From: Planctomycetota bacterium
Lineage (GTDB): Bacteria; Planctomycetota; Phycisphaerae; SM23-33; FEN-1343
NCBI GenBank assembly: GCA_012514895.1
Contig: JAAYZK010000188.1
Location: forward strand, 24,785 to 88,784
Reading direction: 5' to 3'
Length of the DNA stretch: 64,000 bases
Part shown: positions 49,403-58,638 of the stretch, in pieces
Numbering within the stretch: the stretch's first letter is position 1
Layout of the letters: each line of letters starts with the position of its first letter
The notes under the pieces: generated by a model
The model's database searches: none
What the model saw: only the letters and a program-made list of their open reading frames with translations
What the model was told of the DNA's origin: nothing
Program-made: the position numbers and the translations under genes

Positions 49403-50761
49403 GCGGAATCGAACACCTCCACCCAGCCAGGTTGGCGTGTGGGCGCCGCCGAGCGAGACATCACGCCGGCCGGATCGGTCTTCCTGTACGGCTACCCTCA
49501 CGTACCGCGGATGAGCACAGGCGTGCACGATCCGCTGCTGGCTTCGGCGATCTTCCTGGACGACGGGCGGTGCCCGGTGGTCTTCGTCGCCTGCGACCTG
49601 ATCTGGCTGCCGCGCGATCTGACGATCCGCGCCGCCGGGCGGATCGAGCAACTCACTGGCGTCCCGGCCGGCCACGTGATCGTCACCGCCACGCACACGC
49701 ATTCCGGGCCGGTGACCACGCGGATGATCAGCAACGAGGCCGATCCCGTCGTGCCGGCCCCCGACGGGGCTTACCTGGACCGGCTGGAAGAGTGCATCGT
49801 CGAGGCGGCCCGGCTCGCCCACGCCGACGCGCGGCCTGCGACGGTCCGCCTCGGCCGCGCCGACGCCGCGGGCGTTGGCACGAACCGGCGCGATCCGGCC
49901 GGGCCGGCCGACCTGGAGCTGCCGGTCCTGGTCGCCCGCGCCCGGTCCGACGGGGCCGTCCTGGCCGTCATGACCGTCTGCGCCATGCACCCGACGGTGC
50001 TGCACGAGGACTCTACGCTGATCAGCGGCGACTTTCCCGGCCTGGCCCGCCGCCGCCTGCGCGGCCGCGTGCTGGAGCCGGGGCGGCCGCTGGTCTACCA
50101 CACCGGCGCTGCCGGCGACCAGAGCCCGCGCCACGTCACCGCCGCCAACACGCCGGCCGAGGCCGAGCGGCTGGGGGGGCTGCTGGCCGACGCGATCGTC
50201 GCCGGCCTGGCCGCCGCCGAGCCGGTCGCCCCCTCGCTGTCGGTGGAGTCGCTGGACGTGGAGCTTCCCCTGCGCGAACTGCCAGGGGTCCCGGAGGCCG
50301 AGGACCGCGTCCGCCGCGCCGCGGCGCGGGTGCGGGAACTGGCCGCCTCCGGCGCGCCGGCGGCGGCGGTGCGGACGGCGGAGGTCGATGCGTTCGGCGC
50401 AGAGGAGACCCTGGCCCTGGCCCGCGCCGCCCGGACGGGCCGCCTGCGGGAGGCCGCCGACCGCTGCCGCCCGATCCGCGTGACGCTCGTGCGGATTGGG
50501 CCGCTGGCGCTGGTGTGCTGGCCGGGCGAGGTTTTCGTCGAGTTCGCCCTGCAGGTGCGGCGGCGGCACCCCGAGGCGCACGTGATCGCCCTGGCCGGCG
50601 GGGAGCTTCAGGGTTATCTTGTGACGCAGCAGGCCGTCGACCAGGGCGCCTACGAGGCGGGCAACGCGATCTTCGCCGGTCCGCCCTCCGGCCGGCGCCT
50701 GGTGGAGGCCGCGCTGGCACTGCTGGAACGGGCGGGCGGGACCGCCGGGCGGACCCCATGA
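49379..50761 (+). CDS. Neutral/alkaline non-lysosomal ceramidase-like protein
   Basis: WRVGAAERDITPAGSVFLYGYPHVPRMSTGVHDPLLASAIFLDDGRCPVVFVACDLIWLP; VIVTATHTHSGPVT; PVVYHTGAAGDQSPRH-like segment (LVYHTGAAGDQSPRH). Confidence 0.75.
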   Translation: MNTTRDCQAESNTSTQPGWRVGAAERDITPAGSVFLYGYPHVPRMSTGVHDPLLASAIFLDDGRCPVVFVACDLIWLPRDLTIRAAGRIEQLTGVPAGHVIVTATHTHSGPVTTRMISNEADPVVPAPDGAYLDRLEECIVEAARLAHADARPATVRLGRADAAGVGTNRRDPAGPADLELPVLVARARSDGAVLAVMTVCAMHPTVLHEDSTLISGDFPGLARRRLRGRVLEPGRPLVYHTGAAGDQSPRHVTAANTPAEAERLGGLLADAIVAGLAAAEPVAPSLSVESLDVELPLRELPGVPEAEDRVRRAAARVRELAASGAPAAAVRTAEVDAFGAEETLALARAARTGRLREAADRCRPIRVTLVRIGPLALVCWPGEVFVEFALQVRRRHPEAHVIALAGGELQGYLVTQQAVDQGAYEAGNAIFAGPPSGRRLVEAALALLERAGGTAGRTP

Positions 50762-52107
50762 GCACCTTCCTGATCTTCGACCTGGGCACGACGCTGTTCA
50801 AGGCCTGCCTGTTCGACGCCGCCGGCGGGACGGTCGCCTCGGCCTCCGTCGCCGCCCCCGTCGAGCGTCCGCGGGAAGGCTGGTCGCAGATCGACCCGGC
50901 GGCCTTCCGGGCGGCGATCGCCCATCTGGCCGGACGACTGCGCGCAGCCGAGCCGGCGGCGATGGATCGGGTCCGGCGCGTCAGCTACGCCACGCAGACC
51001 AACAGCTTCCTCCTGCTGGACGGACGGGGCGAGCCGGTGTCGCCGATCCTGCTCTGGAACGACGTGCGGGCCGACGACGGCGGCGCCCTGCGCGACCTGG
51101 CCGGCGAGGCGGACTTCGCCGGTCGGACCGGCCTGGCGTCCCTCGACCGTCAGTTCGCCGTCGCCAAGCTCGACTGGCTGCGGCGGGCCGACCCGCCGCT
51201 GTGGGCCAGCGCGCGGCGGCTGTGCCTGATCGGCGATTACCTGGCGTGGTGGCTGACCGGCGCGCACGTCACCGAGGCCGCCGCGGCGGGCCTGACCGGC
51301 CTGGTCGACATCCACCGCCTCGCCTGGCGCGACGGGCCCGTGCGGCGGCTGGGCCTGGAGCGCCTGGCCCTGCCCGCCATCGGCCGCGCGGGCGAGCCGG
51401 TCGCCCCCCTCGCCCCGGACGTCGCGGGGCGGCTGGGCCTGCCGCCGGGCGCGCACCTGCACCTGGGGTGCCTGGACCAGTTGGCCGGCGCCGTCGGCGC
51501 CGGGGCCGTCCATCCCGGCGACGTCTGCCAGACCACCGGCACGGTCCTGTCCACCGTCTGCCTGGCCGACCGCTTCGACCCCGCGCTGGCCGCCCGGGGC
51601 GTCGTCCAGGGACCGGCGATCCGTCCGGGCCTGTACTACCGCATGGCCTTCACCCTCTCGGCGAACCTGCTCGATGCCTACCGGCGCGAGCACGCCGGCG
51701 ACCGGACGACCGCGGACCTCACCGACGCGGCCGCCGCCGTCGCCGACGACAACCTGCCCGAACTGGACGCCCCGGCGTCCGAGGCGGCCGGTCGGCCGGT
51801 CTTCCGCGGCGTGCGGCCCCATCACGCGCACGGCCACTTCGTCCGGGCCATTCTGTACGGCGCGGCGGCGTCGCTGCGCGACCAGGTCGACCGCGTCTGC
51901 CCGGACGGGCGGCCCCGCGAGATCCGCTGTGCCGGCGGCGGCGCACGGAACCTCCAGTGGCTGGCCATCGCGGCCGACACGCTGGGCATCCCCATGATCC
52001 AGGTCGACTGCGACCAGCCCACCAGCCGCGGGGCCGCCTGGCTGGCCTGCCCCCCCCAGACCGCCTGGCCGCCGCCCCGCACCGCCGCCCTCCTCCGCCC
52101 CCGCTGA
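50758..52107 (+). CDS. FGGY-family carbohydrate kinase
   Basis: MSTFLIFDLGTTLFKACLFDAAGGTV; SPILLWNDVRADDGG; HLHLGCLDQLAGAVGAGAVHPGDVCQTTGTVLSTV; IRCAGGGARNLQWLAIAADTLGIPM. Confidence 0.9.
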   Translation: MSTFLIFDLGTTLFKACLFDAAGGTVASASVAAPVERPREGWSQIDPAAFRAAIAHLAGRLRAAEPAAMDRVRRVSYATQTNSFLLLDGRGEPVSPILLWNDVRADDGGALRDLAGEADFAGRTGLASLDRQFAVAKLDWLRRADPPLWASARRLCLIGDYLAWWLTGAHVTEAAAAGLTGLVDIHRLAWRDGPVRRLGLERLALPAIGRAGEPVAPLAPDVAGRLGLPPGAHLHLGCLDQLAGAVGAGAVHPGDVCQTTGTVLSTVCLADRFDPALAARGVVQGPAIRPGLYYRMAFTLSANLLDAYRREHAGDRTTADLTDAAAAVADDNLPELDAPASEAAGRPVFRGVRPHHAHGHFVRAILYGAAASLRDQVDRVCPDGRPREIRCAGGGARNLQWLAIAADTLGIPMIQVDCDQPTSRGAAWLACPPQTAWPPPRTAALLRPR

Positions 52108-52194
52108 GCGGCTGCGGGGGCAGCGGAGGTCCGGGGCCTGGAAAACGGCCTAACGATACTCCAATCGAGCCGTTCGGCTGGACGGCGGGGGGGC

Positions 52195-52223
52195 TTGACG
52201 GCCCCGCCGCCGGGTGCTAAAGT
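52195..52223 (+). promoter_or_regulatory. Sigma-70 promoter upstream of leader ORF/attenuator
   Basis: TTGACG-17 nt-TAAAGT. Confidence 0.7.
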
Positions 52224-52231
52224 GATAGTGT

Positions 52232-52327
52232 CATGGCCAAGGTCGCTGTCATCGCCGCCGGTGTCGCCGCGGCCGTCCTGCGGGGCGGGCTACCGTTGCC
52301 GCGCGCCGGCTGCGGCGGAGACGGCTG
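52232..52327 (+). CDS. Putative 31-aa leader peptide
   Basis: ATG 8 nt after the -10 element: MAKVAVIAAGVAAAVLRGGLPLPRAGCGGDG; followed by an intrinsic terminator before the next gene. Confidence 0.4.
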
Positions 52328-52359
52328 AGACCTGACCTGACAACGCGTCACGACTCTTC

Positions 52360-52397
52360 GAGCCCGTTTCCCCCTGGAAACGGGCTCTTCTTTTTTG
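52360..52397 (+). terminator. Rho-independent terminator (possible attenuator)
   Basis: GAGCCCGTTTCC-ccct-GGAAACGGGCTC followed by TTCTTTTTT; perfect 12-bp stem. Confidence 0.9.
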
Positions 52398-52436
52398 TGG
52401 AACGCCGGTTGGCTTGAATGGCAGAGGAGACACGCG

Positions 52437-53210
52437 ATGACCCAGATCGACAAGGAGCGCTGGTCGTCCATGGCCGACTGCTACGACCGGATGGCCGATT
52501 ACCTCGTGCCGCGGTACCACCTGCTGCAGGACGAGGTGCTCGCGCTGCTGCTGGCCGAGGGTGAGCCGGGCCTGGTGGTCGATCTGGGCGCCGGCAGCGG
52601 GATCTTCCTGGAGAAGGTGCTGAAGGCCGCGCCGGCGGCGCGGGCCGTCTGGGTGGACGCCTCGGCCGATTTCCGCCGCGTCGCCGGCGAGCGGTTGGCC
52701 CCGTACGCCGACCGCGTCACGTTCGTCCTGTGCCCCTTCGACGAGGCGTGGGAGGCCGCCCTGCCGGCGGCGCCGGAGGCGATCTGCTCGATGTCGGCGA
52801 TCCACCACCTGGACGGGCCGGGCAAGCGGGCGCTGTACGGCCGCTGCTTCGACGCCCTGCGGCCGGGAGGATGGTTCTACAACATCGACGAGATGTCCAC
52901 CCTCTACGACGACGCCTACCGCCGCACGCTGGCCTACTGGGTCGGCCACGTCGACCGCGCCCGCCGCGGCGTGCCGGCCGAACTGCAGCCCTATGCCCGC
53001 GCCTGGTGCGACAGGTTCGAGGGCTGGAAGCGGCGGAACGTGGAGGGCGCCGGCGGCCCCAAGCAGCCCGGCGACGACATCCACGAGAGCTTCGTCGCGC
53101 AGATGCAATGGTTGCACGACGCCGGCTTCGTCGACGTCGACCTGTTCGCCAAGTTCCAGCTCTGGTCGGCGATCGGGGGCAGGAAGCCGCCGGCGGGTGG
53201 AACGGATTGA
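52437..53210 (+). CDS. Class I SAM-dependent methyltransferase
   Basis: LVVDLGAGSGIFLEKVLKAAPAARAVWVDASADFRRVAGERL; ICSMSAIHHLDGPGKRALYGRCFDALRPGGWFYNIDEM; ATG 52437 preceded by AGAGGAG. Confidence 0.9.
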   Translation: MTQIDKERWSSMADCYDRMADYLVPRYHLLQDEVLALLLAEGEPGLVVDLGAGSGIFLEKVLKAAPAARAVWVDASADFRRVAGERLAPYADRVTFVLCPFDEAWEAALPAAPEAICSMSAIHHLDGPGKRALYGRCFDALRPGGWFYNIDEMSTLYDDAYRRTLAYWVGHVDRARRGVPAELQPYARAWCDRFEGWKRRNVEGAGGPKQPGDDIHESFVAQMQWLHDAGFVDVDLFAKFQLWSAIGGRKPPAGGTD

Positions 53211-53241
53211 TGTCCGCGGTCCCGGCCGCTGCCATGGGAGC

Positions 53242-53433
53242 ATGGATCGCAAGCGGCTGAAGATCGTCAAGATGAAGCAGGCCCACGACGACGGGCCCGT
53301 CCCGGGCACGCCGGCCGAGCGGATCGCCATGGTCTGGCCGCTGACCGTCCAGGCGTGCCTGTTGAGCAAGCGGTATGATCCTGAACGAAGACTACAGAGA
53401 CATATTACGGTCCTTCGACGACGAGGGGGTTGA
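53242..53433 (+). CDS. Small conserved protein, putative partner of a nucleotidyltransferase module
   Basis: MDRKRLKIVKMKQAHDDGPVPGTPAERIAMVWPLTVQACLLSKRYDPERRLQRHITVLRRRGG; overlaps the next small ORF. Confidence 0.6.
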   Translation: MDRKRLKIVKMKQAHDDGPVPGTPAERIAMVWPLTVQACLLSKRYDPERRLQRHITVLRRRGG

Positions 53434-53521
53434 GTTCCTGCTGGTCGGCGCGTATGCCATGGCCGCGCATGGATACGTTCGCGCGACGATGGACATGGAC
53501 CTCCGGGTCCGCCGTCGTTGA
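53375..53521 (+). pseudogene. Truncated nucleotidyltransferase (toxin-like) N-terminus
   Basis: MILNEDYRDILRSFDDEGVEFLLVGAYAMAAHGYVRATMDMDLRVRRR*; stop directly after the DxD-like catalytic region. Confidence 0.65.
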
Positions 53522-53574
53522 CGGCGTGGTTTCCCGTCGTCGGCGCGGGAGTTCTGCCGCAGGCCCCCGCGGGA

Positions 53575-55809
53575 TCAAGGGGAGGGGCGGGGCTCTTCGA
53601 GCAGCGTTTCCCCGCCCCCGGCCAGTTCCCGCCGCCGGCCCGAGAAGGGCAGGATCGCCGTGGCGGCCGTGCCGGCCGGGAGGGCGACGGTCCAGCGGAA
53701 GCGGTCGGCGTCCATCCGCCAGGCGCTGGCGATGCGGCCGTGCGGGCTGTCGTGGTAGGCGCTGACCCAGTCCAGGCCGGCGATGGGGTGGGGCTGAAGG
53801 AGTGTGTGGCGGAAGCCCGGCGCGTCGGGATCGGGGCGGATGCCGGCCAGCGTGGTGTAGAACCAGTTGTCGTAGCCGCCCATCATGGGGTGGTTGAGCG
53901 AGCGCGGGCCGTGGCGGTCGTCGACCTCGGCCTCGCCCCAGTACTCCCACAGCGTGGTGGCCCCGCGGGCGATGAGGTGGCCCAGGCCGGGGTAGGTGTC
54001 CTGGTGCATCAGGGCCAGGGCAAGCTGCCCGTACCCGTGGCGGGTGAGGGCATCGAAGAGGACCCGCAGGCCCATGATGCCGACGGTGAGGTGGGTGTCG
54101 TGCCGTCGGACGTCGGCGGCGAGGCTCGCGGCGACGGCGGCGGCGGCGCCGGGAGGGACCAGTCCGAACTGCAGGGCCATCGCGTCGGCGGTCTGCGAGC
54201 CGAACGTGTGATGCTCGGCGTCGTAGAACCGTGCGACAAACGCCCGGGCGATCCGCTCGGCCTGCGCGGCATGGCGTTCGGCGGCGGACCCGCGCCCCAG
54301 GTGCGCGGCCATGCGGGCCGCGACGTCCGTGCAGCGGTAGTACCAGACCGTCGTGGTCAGTTCCTCGGGCGTGAATCGCGGGTAGGCGCTGACGCCGGGG
54401 TCGAACCAGTCGCCGTACCCGCCGGCGAGGATTCCGCCGTCGGCCAGGCGGTCGAAGTGGGCCAGGACCGTTTCGATGGCGTCCCAGTGCCGGCGCATGG
54501 CGTCGTCGTCGCCGTAGTAGAGCCAGAGGTACCAGGGGATGAGGACGGCCGCGGCCATCCAGTCGGGCCGCGCGGTGCCGCAGGCGCGTTTGCCCGGCGC
54601 GACGTTGCAGGGCAGGCCGCTGTTGCCGGCGCGGGTGGTGTCGATGTCGTCGAGGTACTTCTGCCAGAACGTCCTCGACCGGTAGTTGAGGATCGCGTAC
54701 TCGCAGACGATGTGGGCGTCGCCCAGCCAGCCGCACCGTTCGCGGGCGGGGCAGTCGGTGGGCAGGCCGTGGATGTTCGAGCGGAGGGTCCACAGGGCCA
54801 TGCGGTGCAGGCGGTTGAGCCGCTCGTCGGAGCAGGCGAAGGCCCCCGCGGCCGGCAGATCGGTGTGGACGGCCACGCCGGTGACGTCGTCGGCCGTCGG
54901 TGCCCCCGGCCAGCCGCGGATCTCGGCGTAGCGGAAGCCGTGGTAGGTTAATCGCGGCTCCCACGTCTCGGCGCCGCCGCCGCGGCAGGTGTAGACGTCC
55001 TCCTGCTCGACGCCGGTATGCTTGACGCCCGTGCTGGCGGTGTCGATCATCCCGTCGGGGCCGGTCGTCTCGGCAAAGCGCAGGCGGATCGTCGTGCCGG
55101 CGGGGGCTTCGGTGCGGATCCGCAGCCACCCGGCGAGATTCTGCCCCAGGTCGACCACGAAGCATCCCGGCCGCGGCTCGGTGATGGCGGCGGGGCGGAG
55201 GTCCTGGATCCTGCGGATCGGCGGGAGCGTCTGCGGCTCGAGCCTGCCGCCGGGGCCGGGGACGCTCTGGACGGGCAGCCATGCGGCGTCGTCGAAGCCC
55301 GGGGCGTCCCAGCCGCGCTGTTCGAGGCGGGCGTCGTAGTGCTCGCCGGCGTAGACGTTGGCGGCGGTGACGGGCCCTGCGGCGCAGCGCCACGCCGCGT
55401 CGGTCGCCACGAGCACGCGCGAGCCGTCGGCCAGCGTGATGTCCAGTTCGGCCAGCAGGCGGGGCGACCCGTAGCTCAGCCCGCCCCAGACGAGCGTCTG
55501 GTTGAACCACCCATCGCCGAGCATGGCGCCCAGGACGTTGTCGCCGCGCCGCAGCAGCGGGGCGACGTCGTAGCTCACGACCAGGCACCGCCGGTCATAG
55601 TCGGTCTGGGCCGGGTCGAGCACGTGGTCGCCCACGCGCCGGCCGTTGAGGAACGCCTCGCAGTATCCCAGGCCGCAGATCCGCAGGCGGGCCGCCGCCA
55701 CGTCCGCCGCCAGCGAGAACGCCCGCCGCAGCAGCGGCGCCGCACGGCCGCGCGGCCCGTCGGGCATGGCGATCCAGGCGGCCTGGAGGGTGAGTGCATC
55801 GGTGTTCAT
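53575..55809 (-). CDS. Alpha-L-rhamnosidase (GH78)
   Basis: AAWIAMPDGPRGRAAPLLRRAFSLAADVAAARLRICGLGYCEAFLNGRRVGDHVLDPAQTDYDRRCLVVSYDV; GLPTDCPARERCGWLGDAHI; GATTLWEYWGEA; SLNHPMMGGYDNWFYTTLAGI. Confidence 0.92.
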   Translation of the reverse strand: MNTDALTLQAAWIAMPDGPRGRAAPLLRRAFSLAADVAAARLRICGLGYCEAFLNGRRVGDHVLDPAQTDYDRRCLVVSYDVAPLLRRGDNVLGAMLGDGWFNQTLVWGGLSYGSPRLLAELDITLADGSRVLVATDAAWRCAAGPVTAANVYAGEHYDARLEQRGWDAPGFDDAAWLPVQSVPGPGGRLEPQTLPPIRRIQDLRPAAITEPRPGCFVVDLGQNLAGWLRIRTEAPAGTTIRLRFAETTGPDGMIDTASTGVKHTGVEQEDVYTCRGGGAETWEPRLTYHGFRYAEIRGWPGAPTADDVTGVAVHTDLPAAGAFACSDERLNRLHRMALWTLRSNIHGLPTDCPARERCGWLGDAHIVCEYAILNYRSRTFWQKYLDDIDTTRAGNSGLPCNVAPGKRACGTARPDWMAAAVLIPWYLWLYYGDDDAMRRHWDAIETVLAHFDRLADGGILAGGYGDWFDPGVSAYPRFTPEELTTTVWYYRCTDVAARMAAHLGRGSAAERHAAQAERIARAFVARFYDAEHHTFGSQTADAMALQFGLVPPGAAAAVAASLAADVRRHDTHLTVGIMGLRVLFDALTRHGYGQLALALMHQDTYPGLGHLIARGATTLWEYWGEAEVDDRHGPRSLNHPMMGGYDNWFYTTLAGIRPDPDAPGFRHTLLQPHPIAGLDWVSAYHDSPHGRIASAWRMDADRFRWTVALPAGTAATAILPFSGRRRELAGGGETLLEEPRPSP

Positions 55810-55951
55810 GGGTGCTCCGTCCGTTCGGGTTCGCCCGCAGGTATGGCGGGGCGGACGGCGGATGTCAAGGGGCACAGAGGCTTGGCGGCGGCGCCTGCGG
55901 TCCGGTATAGTGTTCTTCCGGCCGTCTGGCGGCCAACGGAAGGAGAGCGCG

Positions 55952-57769
55952 ATGACCCGCCTGCTGGTGGCTGTGTCGGCAGTGACGATGGCTTCCCTGC
56001 TTTTCGGTGTGGGCCGCTCGGCCGCCGGGGCGGTGTATTACGTCGACTATGACGGCGGCCGCGACACCAACGCCGGGACCTCGCCCGACGCGCCGTTCAA
56101 GCACGCCCCCGGCGACCCGCAGGCCGCCGCGCGGGCGAAGGCGACGGCCCCGGCGGCCGGGGATACGGTGATCTTCAAGGGCGGCGTCCACTATCGAGGG
56201 TCGCTGACCCTCACCGGCTCGGGGACCGAGGGACGCCCGATCGTCTACGACGGTAACACCGCCGGAACCTTCGGCCAGGGGCGGGCCGTCCTCGAAGGCG
56301 GGCATCGCCTCACCGGCTGGCGGCGATGCGCCTCGGCCGACGACTGCGGCGGCAACCCCCACTGGCGGCACCTCTGGAAGACCGAGGCGCCCGCCGGCGT
56401 GACGGCCCTGTCGGCCAACCTCGTCCAGGACGGCACGCTGGGCGTCCTCGCCCAGTACCCCAATCCCGCCGATCCCCTGTTCACCGACGACACCCGCGAG
56501 TACCTCCGCACGCCCGCCGCCGAGCGGCCCGGCGAGCGGATCGTCGACCCGCGCCTGGCCGACCTGGGCGGCGAGGCGCTGGTGGGGGCATACGCCTACG
56601 TCTGGTACCGGACCAACCAGATCGGTACGCAGGCCATCCGGGCGTTCGATCCCCAGGCCGGGGCAATCGACATCGAGCCGCTGAAGGGTCGGCCCTACGA
56701 GGAGGTCCGCTACGCCCTGGCCAACGCCCTGGCCGGGCCGGTCTTCGACCGGCCAGGGGAGTACGTCGTGGTCGAGCCCTCCGAGCCCGGCGGGCGGGCG
56801 ACGGTCTATCTCTGGCCGCTGAACGACGCCGACCCGTCGGCCGCCGACGTGACCGTGACGATGCGGTCGCGGGCGATCGAGATGCGGGGTCCTGGCCACT
56901 TCATCACGATCCAGGGCTTCAAGATCCGCAACTGGCGCTATGTCCTGCACCGCCCGCATGGCCAGCAGACGGCCCGGGGGATCGTGATCCTCGACAACGA
57001 GATCACGCAGATCAAGGCCGGCGACTACGCCAACGCCATCGAGTTGTACGACACCGCCGACCTGCTCGTCGAGGACAACTACCTCCACGAATGCCCCAAG
57101 ATGCGGGGCATCGTCGCCCACACCGGCACCGGCGCCGTCATCCGCAACAACCGCCTCGTCCGCATGGGGCGCACGCCGATCGTCATGTACTACATGACCG
57201 GCGGGAAACTGCTGGACAACACCGTCATCCACTGCCGCGGCATGCACTCCAACGGCATGAGCGTCTACCTCCACTGCCGCGACGTGCTCATCGAGGGCAA
57301 CCGCATCTATGACGCCAACGTCCCGCTGACGATCAACGACAGCGTCAACATCACGATCCGCAACAACGTCTTCGACGGCTCCGGCTCACACCAGCCGATC
57401 TCCTTCTGGCAGAACGTCGACGGCCGCGTCGTCGTCGAGAACAACATCCTCATCGGCGGGCCCCAGGCCTCCGGCCTGTGCCTGGGCGGGCTGGGCGACA
57501 CCACCGGCGAGACCTTCGCCATCGAGCTGATCGTCCGCGACAACATCATGGACGGCCCGCCCAGGAACATCATGAAAGGACGTCCCTGGCCCACCGACGT
57601 CCACACCGGCAACCTCTATCTCGCCGTTGCGGATGGCTTCGCCCTCGGCGACGGCGAACGCGTCCTGGACAGCCTGGACGCCGTCCTCCCCGGCGCGGCC
57701 CGGCACGACTACCGGCCCGCCGCGGGCATCAGCGCAGGCCCGCGGACGGAGACGGCACTGCGCCCCTGA
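55952..57769 (+). CDS. Secreted right-handed parallel beta-helix protein
   Basis: MTRLLVAVSAVTMASLLFGVGRSAAGAVYYVDYDGGRDTNAGTSPDAPFKHAPGDP; repeats of IRNNRLV, IEGNRIYD, IRNNVFDG, VENNILIGG. Confidence 0.87.
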   Translation: MTRLLVAVSAVTMASLLFGVGRSAAGAVYYVDYDGGRDTNAGTSPDAPFKHAPGDPQAAARAKATAPAAGDTVIFKGGVHYRGSLTLTGSGTEGRPIVYDGNTAGTFGQGRAVLEGGHRLTGWRRCASADDCGGNPHWRHLWKTEAPAGVTALSANLVQDGTLGVLAQYPNPADPLFTDDTREYLRTPAAERPGERIVDPRLADLGGEALVGAYAYVWYRTNQIGTQAIRAFDPQAGAIDIEPLKGRPYEEVRYALANALAGPVFDRPGEYVVVEPSEPGGRATVYLWPLNDADPSAADVTVTMRSRAIEMRGPGHFITIQGFKIRNWRYVLHRPHGQQTARGIVILDNEITQIKAGDYANAIELYDTADLLVEDNYLHECPKMRGIVAHTGTGAVIRNNRLVRMGRTPIVMYYMTGGKLLDNTVIHCRGMHSNGMSVYLHCRDVLIEGNRIYDANVPLTINDSVNITIRNNVFDGSGSHQPISFWQNVDGRVVVENNILIGGPQASGLCLGGLGDTTGETFAIELIVRDNIMDGPPRNIMKGRPWPTDVHTGNLYLAVADGFALGDGERVLDSLDAVLPGAARHDYRPAAGISAGPRTETALRP

Positions 57770-57791
57770 CGCTCAGCAACCGGAGGACCGC

Positions 57792-58535
57792 ATGGCCCTG
57801 GAATGGCGCGCCGAGGACGTTGACAGCTACAGGATGGACATCCGCGATCCGCACCGGGTGCTCGAACCGCTCGAGAAGGAGATCAGGACCGTCGACGCCG
57901 CCCTCGGCGCGCTGCGGGCGGCCGGGATCCTTGCCGGGACCGACTACGACCGCAGGCGTTTCGACACCCACCGCGCCGCCGTCGCCGAGCGGTTCGAGAT
58001 CCCCTGGACGGCTATCACCCCGCGGATGCAGCGGCTGCTGTACGCGATCAACGCCATCCGCCGCCCGCGGGCGATGCTGGCGGCGGGGGTCTTCTGCGGC
58101 AACACCTTCATCTCCAATGCCGGCGCCGCCGTGGGCCCGGGGGCCTGCTATGACGCCCGGGACTGCCTGGGCGTCGAGATCAAGCCCGACGAGGCCGCCC
58201 GGGCCGAGCGGAACGTCCGGGCGATCGACCCGACCGGCGTGGCGAGGGTCGTCGCGGCCGACGCGGTGGACATCGCGCGCGGCCACGCCGGCCCGATCGA
58301 CCTGCTCTACCTCGACGCCGACGGCGACGCGACCACCGGCAAGGGCATCTACCTGGCCATCCTCCAGGCCTGCCTGGACCGCCTGAGCCCCGACGCCCTG
58401 GTCCTCGCCCACAACAGCGTCAACTGCGCCGAACGCCTCAAGCACTACCTCGCCTTCGTCCGCGAGGGCGGCGCCATGCGCGCTTCCATGAACGTCGTCC
58501 TCGACGGCGAAGGCCTCGAAGTCTCCGTGAGATGA
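57792..58535 (+). CDS. SAM-dependent O-methyltransferase-like protein
   Basis: MLAAGVFCGNTFISNAGAAVGPGACYDARDCLGVEIKPDEAARAERNVRAI; IDLLYLDADGDATTGKGIYLAILQACLDRLSPDALVLAHNSVN. Confidence 0.72.
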   Translation: MALEWRAEDVDSYRMDIRDPHRVLEPLEKEIRTVDAALGALRAAGILAGTDYDRRRFDTHRAAVAERFEIPWTAITPRMQRLLYAINAIRRPRAMLAAGVFCGNTFISNAGAAVGPGACYDARDCLGVEIKPDEAARAERNVRAIDPTGVARVVAADAVDIARGHAGPIDLLYLDADGDATTGKGIYLAILQACLDRLSPDALVLAHNSVNCAERLKHYLAFVREGGAMRASMNVVLDGEGLEVSVR

Positions 58536-58638
58536 CATGGCATGCAGGAAGGACCTTGGAAGACCGTCCCTTGAAGGCCATTCTGGCCGTTATCGAGCCA
58601 GACTTGTGGCCCTGGAAGGTCTTGTACGACTCAGTAGA

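Noticed and set aside
48826-50757. N-terminal portion of ORF 48826..52107 (+)
   Set aside because: Only the part from ATG 50758 (FGGY kinase) is coding; upstream is out-of-frame with the ceramidase-like gene.
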